Source of the DNA: Cristatella mucedo
Taxonomy: Eukaryota; Bryozoa; Phylactolaemata; Cristatellidae
Assembly: GCA_009760855.2 (NCBI GenBank)
Contig: WPIO01000029.1
Coordinates: 4,248,001-4,308,000, forward strand
Length of the DNA: 60,000 nucleotides
Direction of reading: 5' to 3'
Shown here: positions 12,180 through 23,246 of the stretch, piece by piece
How the letters are laid out: every line of letters starts with the position of its first letter
How positions within the stretch are numbered: position 1 is the stretch's first letter
Program-made: the position numbers and the translations under genes
The notes under the pieces: generated by a model
Database searches by the model: none
The model's input: only the letters and a program-made list of their open reading frames with translations
What the model was told of the DNA's origin: nothing

Positions 12180-13960
12180 AAACTGCATACTCTGTAACCA
12201 AGGGCAGGAGGGATGCGGTTTTACATAGTTGGCCAGAGCCACCGGCCTTTCTTCTTAAGTATTTTGCTCAGGTTAAGAATGACTTTTAACCGTCAGAATG
12301 CAGATTGCGTTCTCGTATGACCCTATTCAAAAGACTAGGCTAAAATAATCCACCTTTACAATTTCCAATGTGGCATCCATTTCCAGTGCATCGGTCCTGT
12401 TGGTATTACCAGAAAAATATCGTAGGTTTATCGGCAACAAACATGTGACGTTAGATACAGACATTGTATTACAAACGAGCCCCATCAGATAAAACGATGG
12501 CATTGAAAAGGGTAAACCTTTCTGCACATATTCTCACTGGGGCAGATCACTATGTAAGTGTATCGTAGATACAAAGTACCTACCTATCCCCAATTTCCTT
12601 CGTTCAATCCTTGCATACGGGCGACTGAAACTGGTCCAAATAGCTACCCAAAGCACGCCCAATGTAAACGCAGAGGCAGATGCATTGGCACACTTCAGTG
12701 TGCTGATGATTGTACAATACCCCACCAACCATGAAAACCTTTCCAATCGTCCAGCGGTTAAGGTGCTAGCCCCGACCAAGATCTGACTGAGGTCGTGGGC
12801 TCGAGCCCCGAGGCATATGAAGTGCCTGAATAGAGATTAAGTTCTCACAGGACACTCTGCAAATGAATTTTGAATTATTTGAGAATGACAATCAAGAACG
12901 TGCACAGTATTGTGCTGACTGACCAGACTTGCTTAAGGGGTAAAGTAATTGAAAAAATATTACTGGTAGACTCTGAAAGTGTGAAAAACGGGTGCTGGGT
13001 GGACTTTAAAAGTGTCACTGTCTAAGTCGTCTACATCAGAGCCCCTTAACAAAGCACAAGCCGCGAGCTTGATACTTCTCGTATTTTTTATCTCTGCTGT
13101 TCTAGTTATGATATACTTAAGGAAAATGTATACAACTGTTCAACTTTGTTCACATTCGTTTACATTATTCTCAAAATGCAATTTAGGCTATGTATCGCTA
13201 CAAGCGTTAGCTAATTTTATTTCAAGTGAAAAAACTGTAAAATAAAACCAAACGGAAGGAGTCAGATGAATTTGCATGAGATGCCTCGTATAAGCCGGGA
13301 GTACCCAAAAGCACACTGGCTCCACTATTTATGTTTGTCCGTGAGCCACTGGAAATGGCTTCCACCTAATGAACACACAATGGTGAGTGAGAGTACTGAA
13401 GTACTGAATCTAGTGGCGAGTGAAAGTACTGAATTTGATACACTTTTTGATGTAATTCGACCAAGCATTAATCGAGAAGTTTCATAACAAAACGCTTGAG
13501 AAGTTCATGACAAAATAACCCAGCTTAATATTTTTACGAGAGCTGTAAGCGCCCTATTGCACTGGCACGAAGATCAACGAGTAAATCAGTTAGGATGCCC
13601 AAAACTAGAAGGGGTACCACAAATGCTTGGATAATTTTTACTACAGCATCCTCATCTGAGCAAGTGTGAATAAGTGCAAGATTATGAAGTTAATACGCAT
13701 ACCAATAGATCGTCAATAACGTTAGATCTACTTTATTACTAAATAGCAACCCTGATGGACATGAAAACATAATGAACGCTAAAGTCCAGACGATTATAGC
13801 TTGACGTACACGAGTACCAAAAATCGAGCTAAAGTGACTAACATAAAATATTATGACTGTTAATGTGTACGTCCATACATCATGCTTTTAGTCGGAAACC
13901 CTTTGATTTGAGTATAGGCACATTTAAACAGCATGCTTACATATTTCATGCTAGCATATT
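12180..13960. repeat. Mosaic of duplicated blocks (partial third copy)
   Basis: 12,180-13,360 aligns with 49,255-50,290, for example GCTCAGGTTAAGAATGACTTTTAA and GTCGTCTACATCA...ACCAAGCGCAAG-type landmarks. 13,380-13,960 aligns with 45,060-45,500 and 58,690-59,170 (GAATTTGATACA..TTTTTGATGTAATTC, CAAGCATTAATCGAGAAGTTTCAT). The two parts adjoin directly, which is not the order seen at 45-50 kb. Several open frames here, such as the hydrophobic one at 13,012-13,245, are not kept in the other copies. Confidence 0.75.
12745..12868 (+). repeat. SINE S2
   Basis: GGTTAAGGTGCTAGCCCCGACCAAGATCTGACTGAGGTCGTGGGCTCGAGCCCCG, then GTGCCTGAATAGAGATTAAGTTCTCACAGGACACTCTGCAAATG. The second part copies the LINE family 1 tail. 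Confidence 0.8.
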
Positions 13961-14079
13961 TTTATAGGTTATTAGTTAAAAGAATCTTTGCCAAATGGAA
14001 TCGTGTAGCAGCAAAACATCTCATTACGTGCAATTGAAATGCATTACAATTATTTTAAGTCATCAGTTAGCATCTCTCA

Positions 14080-14380
14080 TGTATCTCCGTCTGTAGCTTC
14101 ACAAAGTAATAGGGACTGTGTGGGTGTTACGCAGGTGAGATTAGTATAGCCCACTCACAATATAAACTGCTTTCAGTACGCCTTCGGTAGCCAACGGACT
14201 TCGTCTCACGCAACAAAGAGAAAATGGGAAGCATAGCAGAGTCAGGAGAGCAGTTGAGGTAGTGACTAGCATGAAAGCAGTTGCTCAGGACCGCTAAAAA
14301 GATGAGCCACAGTGGGCAGCAGGAGAGTGGCTGTCGTTGCCTAACAGTAATGGAAGTGCTGGCAAAGAACATTAAGCTTT
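14080..14380 (-). mobile_element. LINE family 2, 3' end, antisense
   Basis: Matches 51,895-52,180 and 21,240-21,480: GACTGTGTGGGTGTTACGCAGG, then GGAGAGCAGTTGAGGTAGTGA. In the 52 kb copy this lies just 3' of an RT ORF, which identifies it as a LINE 3' end. The tail of a family 1 element (14,432-14,515, AAT repeat plus CTCTTTCTAGGCGC) follows. Confidence 0.7.
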
Positions 14381-14959
14381 CCCATGGCTTACTTTCACTT
14401 TTTCTTTCCCCTGCGAAGACGAAAATCATAATAATAATAATAATGCACTTGATAAAGCGCACTCAGAGAACTCAATCTCTTTCTAGGCGCTTTACATTTT
14501 CTGCAAGTCATAATATTTGTGTGAAAATATCGTCTGCAAAAATTAAAGCTTACAGAGTAATCATGCCTGGTGCACAATAGTCATGCATTTTATCTAATAA
14601 CGCTCTGAAAACTCTTGTAATATCATGACACTTTGTTTAACTCTGCAAATATAAGTTGCTATGACGCGGAACCAATATATACTTTATTGTAGTATGCTCC
14701 CGAAGAAGGAAGTGTATGTCTAAACAGGTTGAAAATCCACAGAAATGCCACCTGATATAAGGATCCAAATTTGAAGCAAAACCAATTCCTTGGTAGGGTC
14801 AACTTGGGTACGCCTTATGGATAAGCATTCAGATGATTCGTGAAGATGCAGAGCCCGCATCGATAACATTAACTATCTTAAGGTAGCGAGGGGTACTTAT
14901 TTCTCCCAATATTATGACTGCAGCTACACTATTAAATATCAGCTGACTTACCAGCTTCT

Positions 14960-15112
14960 TTTTATAGCGGTACAAGAGCTGATAAAGCTTTTTCCATTGC
15001 TTGCAGTGGCAATAAAGGATCGCCCACCTCAGAAATCGAACCCACGACCTCAGAACCGAGTCCCTTTAAAGCAACCGCCTTACCAAGTAGGCATTACGGC
15101 TAAAAAGCATAC
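14960..15112 (-). repeat. SINE S1, shared with the 49 kb copy
   Basis: Reverse complement reads GCCGTAATGCCTACTTGGTAAGGCGGTTGCTTTAAAG...GTCGTGGGTTCGATTTCTGAGGTGGGCGATCCTTTATTGCCACTGCAAGC. It sits at the same place and in the same direction as the SINE at 49,045-49,210, so it was inserted before the segmental duplication. Confidence 0.8.
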
Positions 15113-15616
15113 ACATTTAACAAGCCTTTTTTATGTCTGACTTCATTGCCCTAGCTTTCGTTTCGAGTGTTACACAAATCCATACCCTGTGACGATGGGC
15201 AAGAGGGATATGCTTTTATTATAGCCATTATAATATGTTGTTCTTCTAATATGCTTTGCTATGTGATCCCAAAGCTCTTAAATACATATTGAATTCTCTT
15301 AGGGCCCTATTTAAAACATTTTAAAACAACAATCCAGCAGTTCAACTACCAACGTGACATCAATGAGTGAGTTAGTAATGTCGGTATTACCAGAAAAAAT
15401 ATCGTAGGTATATCCGCAACAATCATGTGGTCTTAGACAATGGTATTAGATCACAAATGAGCTCCATAAGATAAAACACTAGCATAGAAAAGGGTGAACT
15501 TTTCTTAGCAAATTCTCACTGGGACATGCCATTATGAGAGTTAATCGTACATACGAAGTCGCTTCCTCAAATTTAAATTTAAAATTAAAAAATTAATTAA
15601 AAATTAAAAATCAAAA

Positions 15617-16396
15617 TTAAAATGCGGGCTTGTTAAGAAAAGGATACCACGTCTAAGTTGGTCCATGCATTCGTGACATCTCGTCTCGACTTCTTCAACT
15701 CACTGCTTACTGGCCTACCAGCATGTGCGATCAGGCGATTGCAGCTTGTGCAAAACTCTGCAGCTAGGCTTGTCTGTCGTGAGCGTCGCAGTTGCCACAT
15801 TACTCCACTTCTCGCCGACCTGCACTGGCTACCAGTCAAGCAACGGATTGACTTCAAGGTTTTGTCGCTCACTTTTAGGTCCCTTCATTCTATGGCTCCA
15901 GCCTATCTGTCAGATATACTACCCCATCAGGCCAAGCATCGTACCACCCGCTTTTCGGAATCCAACAGTCTAGAAATACCTCGTACAAACCTCTAATCCT
16001 TTGGAGACCGTGCATTTAGTTCGTATGCTCCCAAAGCCGGGAACTCCCTCCCAACCTGCGTCAGAACATCCCCTGACCTGACCACATTTAAAAGGAACTT
16101 AAAAACACACCTATTTAGGACAGCATTTAGTGGGTCCCTGTGACTCGTCCTTCACGTGCTTATGCGTGCTGACACTGTGCATGCTGCCACTAACCACATT
16201 TGCATGCGGACCCTGTGCATGTCACCCCTAACCACGTTATTCATTTTGTTTGTTTTTCAAGCATAATTTTACTTACCATTTAATTGCATTTCCCTTTGCA
16301 GCAAATGTAAAGCGCCTAGAAAGAGATTAAGTTCTCTGAGGGTGCTATATCAAGTACATTATTATTAGTATTACTATTATTATTATTATTACCTTT
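15617..16396 (+). mobile_element. LINE family 1 fragment
   Basis: Starts at AATGCGGGCTTGTT, corresponding to about 1,863 of the copy at 1.3-2.6 kb, and runs to (ATT)n at 16,360-16,396. The two copies are close to identical over the ORF end and 3' UTR, so the family was active fairly recently. The ORF at 15,658-15,996 keeps LVQNSAARLVCRE and LHWLPVKQRIDFKV. It is inserted inside the duplicated block 14.35-18.65 kb and is absent from the other copy. Confidence 0.9.
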
Positions 16397-16934
16397 CTGC
16401 GTTATTCTGCTGCAGAAATTTTGTATAATTCCTTCAAACTTGAATTTAAAGTCCGAAAAAAATCGGCTTAGACAGGCAGTAAGTTACTGGTAATAGTTTT
16501 CCAGATATTTAGCTCACTTTTAATAAATCCTCTGTCATAACCCGTCAGAGTATGTATCCTGATTAAAATCAGTTGAAAACTTAACGTTTAATAGTCCTGC
16601 AGTTTCTACCTCAAAAAGTGACTTCAAAGAAACAAACTGACCAAAGTTAAAGTTATTACTAACCAGATCTAAGTTCTAAGGTCGCATGCGTCTTTCAGTG
16701 ATTTGAAATTAATCAACCGCATGCAGACATCAGATTCTGTATTAATATTTTCAGATAGCCTTGTAACGGCATCGGGTTCTATTATTAGTGCTTTTGTCTT
16801 CCAGTATCTCTCTACTTGTGCAAACCAATGCCAATTTCAAACGGTTGATGGCAAAGGAAAAGTGTCCTGGTTAAAGAAGCGGAATAAATCTGATATATTT
16901 GGTAAAACCACCGAACAACGACTTGCGACGCGAA

Positions 16935-17100
16935 AGACGTTGTGGTTATCTTGGTAAGGTCGATGCTTTTCACGACCTTGGTCCCGAGGTCGTGGGTTCG
17001 TATCCAGCGGTGCGTGATACTTTATCATCACTCCAAGCGTCGGTGATAGTCGTAAAGACTCTTATGTCGCTATACAAAAGAGGCTGTTAAATCAGCTAGA
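16935..17100 (+). repeat. SINE S1
   Basis: TTATCTTGGTAAGGTCGATGCTTTTCACGACCTTGGTCCCGAGGTCGTGGGTTCGTATCC, then the GTCGTAAAGACTCTTATGTCGCTATAC body and GCTGTTAAATCAGCTAG end. Absent from the paralogous site near 50.9 kb, so it was inserted after duplication. Confidence 0.85.
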
Positions 17101-17577
17101 ACTTATTCTTTATTTATTTATACGAATACATTGATAAATCGTTTTAAATTTTTACGTTGTTTTCATATTATGAGGCTTTATCTTTAATGGCAGCCTTGTT
17201 TTACTACAGCTGTAGTGGCTCATGCTAATTTTCTCCACTCACCAACGTAAACACTTCGTCTCTAAGAAAAAATCTTGTTTGCGATATTCTATGTTTGCCA
17301 CTTTCAGAGAAAATAACACGAGTTTAAATTTCGACGCAATCCGCGTTATACCACCGTTATGTTAGTCAAAGTTACATGGTCTTTTGTTAGAAGATCTCTT
17401 ATTTTCTTGCCAGTCTTATTTCAATCTTAAACTCAATTAGGGCTTTTGATATCCGCTGGTTTGCCTCGAAAATGAAAACTCCTAGTTAATAGCCCTCGTG
17501 TTCTCAACATTTATGGGACCTGAATTTTAAGACTGATAGTGACTAAGTCTATTAGATAATAGTACCAACAATTGCTT

Positions 17578-17705
17578 GACCCTGCGCTTAAGGTGCTGGC
17601 CCCAACCACGTTTTAGTCAAGGTCGTGGGCTCGAGCCTCGTTGCCAATGTGAAGTGCCTGAATAGAGATTACGTTCTTTAAGAGCGCGCTTTACAAATGT
17701 ATGAT
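17578..17705 (+). repeat. SINE S2, shared with the 51 kb copy
   Basis: GCGCTTAAGGTGCTGGCCCCAACC...GTCGTGGGCTCGAGCCTC plus LINE-like tail. The same insertion is present at 51,325-51,445 in the paralogous block. Confidence 0.8.
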
Positions 17706-18089
17706 ATGAAGTTGAAATCTGCAGTGATAATTTTGAAATACGACTGGAACGTTGCTTTATCTCTAGGATTCTAAGCTACCAAGTCCCTTTTCAAACTGAT
17801 CCTGTGGCCGCAATCCGCTTACCAAATTTCCGCAAGTAGAATCGCAATTAATAATTCATTTTGCAGATAGCTACTCTGAAAGAAAATATAAGAAATATAG
17901 CATTTCTAAATCAAAAACACCATTGACCTGATTGAGGAGCAGCAACGTAAGAATTATTTCTAAGCCATCAGCAAATATTTGTGCAAGAGTTCAATCAAAG
18001 AATGCACTCTATGGATGGCTATAAAGACGATATAAAAGACCTTAGCAATGATATTGCAATTCGGACTAATTTTAAAATTTAAATTTAAA

Positions 18090-18235
18090 TTCTAGCTGAT
18101 TAAACAGCCTTTTTTGTATAGTGACAGAAGTGCCTTTACGGCTATCACCACCGCTTGCAGTGGCACCCACGACCTCGGGACTGAGGTTGTGAAATCAACC
18201 GCCTTACCTGGTGTGCCATCACGGCTCACCATTTT
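18090..18235 (-). repeat. SINE S1
   Basis: Starts with CTAGCTGATTAAACAGCC (3' end of the family) and ends with CCGCCTTACCTGGTGTGCCATCACGGC (5' end), so it is antisense. Absent from the paralogous block at about 51.5 kb. Confidence 0.85.
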
Positions 18236-19019
18236 AGGTAGTTACCGCAGTCCCCCTACACCAGGGTTACCATAGTTACGCGGACTACCACCATCGGGCT
18301 CTGCTGCTGATAACCCAATTTATTACTGGAATTTTGGACGCATATCTTTCACCTTGTCTTGAAACTTGGACTGGCAGCAGTGTCCAGGCTAAGCGAACTA
18401 ATTATCTTACATATGAGGCGATGCTATGCAAAAAGTGGCAATTGAAGCAAGCTAGACTGTTTTGAAAACCAAGCCAAGCATTATTGAAAATTTGGGAAAA
18501 ATTATCAGTTTGCATAGCACTGTAATAGGTAGCTAAGGTTTTACTTGAACCCTTATGGATACCACGCACTGGTGCACAGTAACAGCCTGCAGACCCTACA
18601 GAAATAAAATATATTAAAGCTCATACTATACGCATGGTCACGCAATGTGTCCAAATAAAAAACATTGAAAATCCGCTAGCATGCAGCCCAGCCAAAAAGA
18701 AACATGCGTCTGCAGTTAAATTTGCGGCAATAGTTGAGAGGAGTTTCCCTCCACTTTTGGCGTACGGAAGAAATAATATTTTAAATGTCTTCCTTTTAAC
18801 TGCCAGCCATACCAGGCGAAAAATTATTCTTCTACATGACTACCCTAAATTGTAGAATTAGCCTTGCCAAGGAAAAAGTGTGCACACAAATAGTTTTATT
18901 ACCAATATCCCTGCTTCTTCGTGAGCTGAATAATGCTCGATCAGTTTAGCGCCTATTTGGAATAGGAGTTTTTGAAAGAGACCAAATCGGACAATCTAAA
19001 GTACACACAATTTATATAA

Positions 19020-19480
19020 CTCATTTCCACAGCCCCGAAGAGAACGTATTCGTTCGTTGCATGGGATCATGACTAAGCTCTATTTTGCAAAGAGCCTGCT
19101 CAAAACTAAGTAAATGCTTCATTGGGCAGTATCTTTGCTACACTACACTAAGCCAGTGGATATTAATTACTGAATTCCTCAATTTCTTCATTACAGCTGA
19201 CTCGGTGCTATCGTTTAATGAACAGGGACTCAAAAATCCGGGATCGACGGAGTTCTTGTCCTTAATTCATACGATCTTCTTCCTAATGTACGATCTGATC
19301 CCTACGTGTCTAGCTCAGGTCAAAAGTGAGGTGACATATGACAAAGTCATATGTACATAAGAAGAAGTTCCATAGAGATCAGCTTACTGGGGGTGATTTA
19401 ATGAGGCCGGTGAGACCTTTCGGCGCGCTACAAATGGCGCCATTTCCCTTGTCAAAACTGCTGCACAATAGCTCCACCAC
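19020..19480 (+). repeat. Fragment related to the GC-rich unit at 55.35 kb
   Basis: CATTACAGCTGACTCGGTGCTATCGTTTAATGAACAGGGACTCAAAAATC matches ATCGCAGCTGCCTCGGTGCTATCGTTCGATGAAAAGCGACTCAAAAATC at 55,377. Similarity continues with gaps to GTGAGG..ATATG.CAAAGTC. The frame SVLSFNEQGLKNPGSTEFLS is partly kept (SVLSFDEKRLKN). Unknown repeat family. Confidence 0.5.
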
Positions 19481-19525
19481 TGAAGAAATGCAAAAAGAAG
19501 CTAGCAGGCATATCAAGTCGAGAAA

Positions 19526-19644
<119 letters not shown>

Positions 19645-20034
19645 GAGTACAGGAACAAGGTAGCTATCACAGCATTAAATTAAGTGAATTCGTTTGGCCT
19701 TGCATTTGGCAAACCGGTCTATTACATTTTGAAAGTCAATATGTTTTCTGTATTTCTTTCTCTATACTTAACCAGGTTGAATCAGAGAGTCAATCTTGCG
19801 CCCTGTATGCTCTCAGATAAGACAGGTACTTCTATGGTTACTTATAAGTTAGATGCATATCATATGAGCAACTCTTAAAGAAAAACCTGCTGTCGTGGTG
19901 GGCTTGGCAATTCATATGATAGCAGCAAGCCAATATCTGCAAGCCTATTTCTCAAAATCACAGCAAATTGGTCTTGGGCAAAGTCTCAAGCAAAAGCAAT
20001 TGAGTTATCATGCTAGGGCAATCAGAGCAAGCCA

Positions 20035-20190
20035 AGCACAAAGGTGGTTGCTTTTCACGACCTCGGCACCAAGGTCGTGGGTTCAAATCCTGTGATGGGC
20101 GACCCTTTATTGCCACTGCAAGCGGTGGTGATAGCCGTAAAGACTCTTTTGTCGCTATACCAAATGAGGCTGCTAAATCAGCTAGTATTT
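20035..20190 (+). repeat. SINE S1
   Basis: TTGCTTTTCACGACCTCGGCACCAAGGTCGTGGGTTCAAATCCTG has a clean B-box-like GGTTCAAATCC. The body is GGCGACCCTTTATTGCCACTGCAAGCGGTGGTGATAGCCGTAAAGACTC, and it ends at CTGCTAAATCAGCTAG. Confidence 0.88.
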
Positions 20191-21239
20191 ATTTAGTAAA
20201 AGTGAGAAGGCACTGATGATCTCTTTCTAGTATTATATAGTGAGTCACGGACAGGTAAGCACTCAAAGCCAAAAAGAAAGTGACAAGTTCTCGCCTTCGC
20301 TTGAGACTTTGCCCGAGACAGATTCTGACAAATAGGCTTGCAGATATTTATTTAACTTTAGACTAAGTCTTTAATGTAATTAAAGTTCGCAAAGGGGCAC
20401 AGCAACAGGCCAGAGTCAAGCAGAAAGGTTGTTGAAATGGGAGGCCTAACGTGAGACTATTTAACATAAGTAGGCCAGAGTAAGAGAGCTGAGGGATCAA
20501 AAGGTGATTGAAAGATTCTAGAAAAATTGCCTCTTTCAATATTTGCAGTTCAAGTTTTGAATGAATCAGTTATTCTTTGGCTGCTGCAAGCAGGTGGAAG
20601 CCCGAAAGCTCTTGAGCTGCAGTAGCAAACAAATAGGTCAATTTAAACTAGTTAGTCTGTAGTTTATCTTTCGGGAATTCTAAAGGTAACCTGCAATAGA
20701 GTTGATTACTGTATCTTAATCAAAAATGCACAATGCAATACATGCGACCCAGGAATATGACAATTTTATTCAACTTGGCAAGTACCTTACCTTCAATGAT
20801 ATTACAGATTATATTCTAATTGAGAAACGTTGTGATTATGCTCGACACACCTTCAAAACAGGCTGCTACGGTTGCCTGCAGCAAATTGCTGCCTCCAACA
20901 GTTGAGTAGCACCTCTATACATGAATGAAAATAAACTTGGTGTGGCTGCAGTCCCAAATAACAATACAAGTATATACATTTTTTTAGGTGGCAGAGCATC
21001 TCATAAGATTTCAGGGTTCGATAGGCAACAGATTCGCAAGACAAATGAGGAGTATGCGTTGTACTATTCATAAGGTCATTGCCGTGGTCATATTATTTGC
21101 ACGGCGCTCAATGTTAGTAGGTGCTGATCTTCCTTTACACTTCTGCAACAAATTCGCAATAAATAAACAGTTTTCAGCCTATAAGCTGCTTTGTTGCTCG
21201 CAGGCAGTCTTTGCGAAGGCAGGCATTTTGAGACCCAGA

Positions 21240-21480
21240 AATGTAATCTAATGTATCTCCATAGGTAACTCCACAAAGCCATAAAGACTGTGTGGGTGTT
21301 ACGCAGGAGAGTTTTATGTAGCACACGCTCAAAGCCTAAGTGGCTTTCGGTTAAACATTCGGTAGCTAACTAACTCCATCTTCCACAACAATGGAAGAAT
21401 GGAAAGCAGAGCAGATTCAAAAGAGCAATTAAGGTAGTGAGCAGCATGGAAGTATCAGGTAAAAAACAGCTTCTACAGCT
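21240..21480 (-). mobile_element. LINE family 2, 3' end, antisense
   Basis: Copy of the same 3' end (ATGTATCTCCATAGGTAACTCCACAAAGCC...GTGTGGGTGTTACGCAGGAG). It is head-to-head with the plus-strand fragment starting at about 21,525, so the two make an inverted pair. Confidence 0.7.
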
Positions 21481-21524
21481 AGCCATCTCATCCGATTCCT
21501 ATCTACGGTTACGAGCTGTCTTTC

Positions 21525-22195
21525 AAAGTGGCTTGCTAAAATTTAACTATCTTCTTAGTTCCATCTCAGCTTGATTATTGCAATTCCCGTTTGGCTGGCT
21601 ATAAAAGAAACCAACTAGGCCACTGCAACTGGCTGTTGATATTGCTGCATGGCTAGTTTTCAAGTTCCGTAGACTTGACCACGTATCGACTTTGCTAAGA
21701 GAGCTAGGATGGATGCAGAGTAAAGTTCTTACGCTGACCCATAAGGCCCGTCATGGCTTGGCTCCTCCATTTGTAGCTAAACTGCTGCACCAGTTTCAGC
21801 TTCTTCGTCCCCTTAGGTTGTGCATGGGCAAGAAATTAGATCTTCTATTATTATGCTTGAACACCGTTGGGGACAGAAGCTTTAGCTCTGCAGATCCTAA
21901 ATTTCTTAACTCGCTTCCACAATTCTTATGCAGAGACAACTACTCTCCTGCTGCTGTCTACGGCTCATCCTTTTCAGCGGTCCTAACCTGCTACTTGCAT
22001 GCTACTCATTACGTCAATTGCTCTCCTGACTCGGCTATGCTTTTCATTTTCTCCTTGTTGCGTGAGATTAAGTCTGTTGGCTACCGAATGAGTACCATAA
22101 GCCACTTAGGCTGTGAGTGTGCTATACAAAACTCTCCTTCTTAACACCCACATAGTGTGTATGGCTTGGTAGAATTACAGACGGAGAGACATATC
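21525..22195 (+). mobile_element. LINE family 2 fragment with RT C-terminus
   Basis: Plus strand. Encodes a degenerate DYCNS-type segment and then an open frame at 21,692-22,144 with KVLTLTHKARHGLAPPFVAK and NTVGDRSFSSADPKFLNSLP, the standard CR1/L2-group RT C-terminus, followed by its 3' UTR. It ends at about 22,195, only 60 bp from the stop codon of the kinase gene on the other strand. Confidence 0.75.
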
Positions 22196-22255
22196 ATAAC
22201 ATAACCGTGGGCTCTGAGGGCATTTCCGTGCCATCGCGCTGCCACTCTGCCCACT

Positions 22256-22485
22256 TTAGTGGCAACGTGCGTCAGCAAGCTGAAGGGAGTTGGAGAGATG
22301 GCCGAGTGTAAGGCAGAGCGATACCTTGATCGGCGGTGCTGTGTGCTCTGCTTTCGGATACATGAGGCTGTGAGCACACTCCTTGGCCTTTTTGTCCAGC
22401 CTCAGCCACGGATGCTGGAGACATCCGTCTATCGAGATTCTCTTTTCCGGATCAACAATGAGCAGCTTCTTTACGAGGTCCTTCG
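22256..22485 (-). CDS. Kinase last exon: subdomains X-XI and C-terminal tail
   Basis: The acceptor tatctcgtag precedes CGAAGGACCTC. The first two bases complete an Ala codon begun in the previous exon, giving AKDLVKKLLIVDPEKR, which lines up with ALDLVKKLLVVDPKAR of human CHK2. Next comes ISIDGCLQHPWL, the C-lobe end with its conserved Arg and HPWL helix. About 43 further residues follow before TAA at 22,258-22,256. They are not similar to the CHK2 C-terminus, and I see no PRP-type nuclear signal like that of vertebrate CHK2. A LINE fragment ends only about 60 bp beyond the stop, so the native 3' UTR may have been displaced. Confidence 0.9.
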
Positions 22486-22646
22486 CTACGAGATAACACG
22501 GCTGAGCCAGATAAGCGACCGTCCACAGGGCCGTCAAAACCCCTGCCATCAGTGCCCAGAACAAGCCATCATGTACAGTCCCTCTGCCAGCTAGGTGATT
22601 GCCGTGACGATATCGAGAATGCAGACCGACCTGCTTGCCGACTCAC

Positions 22647-22762
22647 CCGAAACTGTCACCTGGTACCAGTGCTCTGCCGGCATTTGATAGTTGCCGGACA
22701 TGATCTGCTCTTCCAGTGTCATGTCTGTCCTGTAGTCGGAGAATGGTGTTGTCCCAGACAAA
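22647..22762 (-). CDS. Kinase exon: subdomains IX-X (activation segment to alpha-G)
   Basis: The exon lies between acceptor tgcttgcttgcag and donor GTGAGT, with 116 bases in phase 2 to 1. The spliced text reads LSGTTPFSDYRTDMTLEEQI and then MSGNYQMPAEHWYQVTVS. This matches the CHK2 stretch [20 protein letters not shown]...W-EVSEKA position by position. It is the CAMK-specific alpha-F to alpha-G region. The shift to TTPFSDYR keeps the PF and R residues typical of CHK2 and related kinases. The same stretch is open in other frames, but only this one joins its neighbours. Confidence 0.92.
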
Positions 22763-23049
22763 CTGCAAGCAAGCAATACAGCAAAGAATGTGCAATAAAT
22801 GTATACCAATTATGGATGTCACCACAGCAAAAATGATCGACTGTGGTATGGTGAAGCCCACTTTAGGAAACGTGTAGCTCATAACTCTCACCGAGCATTC
22901 TCCTTGCTGGATGACTTGACCCAGCGGGTCATACAACTCATTTCTCAATATTTTCTTTAGGACGGAAATTTTTTTATTTTTATCAGTGTCCAGCATCAAG
23001 TCAAATTGTCTTTTTCAATTTAAAATTGTGACTAGGTCCTTGAAAAAAT

Positions 23050-23215
23050 CTATTATCTTATAATGATTATAATAACAATAATGAGCATACACTTGTTGAA
23101 GTGCCCTCGGCGAACTCAAGCTCTACTAGGCTATTTACATTTGCTGCAAAGGGAACACGATTGAATGGTGAGTGGTATCATGCTTGATAAACAACCTAAA
23201 GATAATCCTAGCTTC
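23050..23215 (-). mobile_element. LINE family 1 tail, degraded
   Basis: AATAATAACAATAATGAGC, then CTCGGCGAACTCAAGCTCTACTAGGCTATTTACATTTGCTGC and the start of the 3' UTR (ATCATGCTTGATAAACAAC). A further degraded piece in the other direction lies at about 23,620-23,750 (GTGTGCTTATGCGTGCTAAC). Both are in the kinase intron next to the 42-bp minisatellite. Confidence 0.65.
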
Positions 23216-23246
23216 CTTTCCTCTTTCATTGAGTGAAGTAGAAGCA

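Larger units (their letters stand above)
14350..18650. repeat. Segmental duplication, copy 1 (pairs with 47.84-51.9 kb)
   Basis: Collinear landmarks: CCCTGCGAAGACGAAAAT (14,411) with CCTCTGCGAAGACGAAAAT (47,901); AACCAATATATACTTT (14,669) with AACCGATATATACTTT (48,075); the shared S1 SINE; TTCACTGGGACATGCCA-type text at 15.5 kb with 49.62 kb; the shared S2 SINE; and AAAAAGTGGCAATTGAAGCAAGCTAGACTGTTT (18.43 kb) with AAAAAGTGGCAGTTAAAGCGAGCTAGACTGTTT (51.66 kb). Private insertions here are the LINE at 15.6-16.4 kb and S1 SINEs at 16.94 and 18.09 kb. Confidence 0.85.

Noticed and set aside
12620-12735. Plus-strand frame resembling an Ig C-terminal strand, also open at 49.7 kb
   Set aside because: Wrong strand for the receptor gene, no Cys, no splice borders; similarity between copies is no better than that of the surrounding DNA.
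13012-13245. Plus-strand ORF with a hydrophobic, TM-like segment
   Set aside because: The paralogous stretch at about 49.97-50.18 kb has stops and gaps in this frame, so there is no sign of coding constraint.
20035-20190. Possible tRNA genes
   Set aside because: Box A- and B-like text belongs to repeated SINE copies with long non-tRNA bodies; no cloverleaf could be completed.
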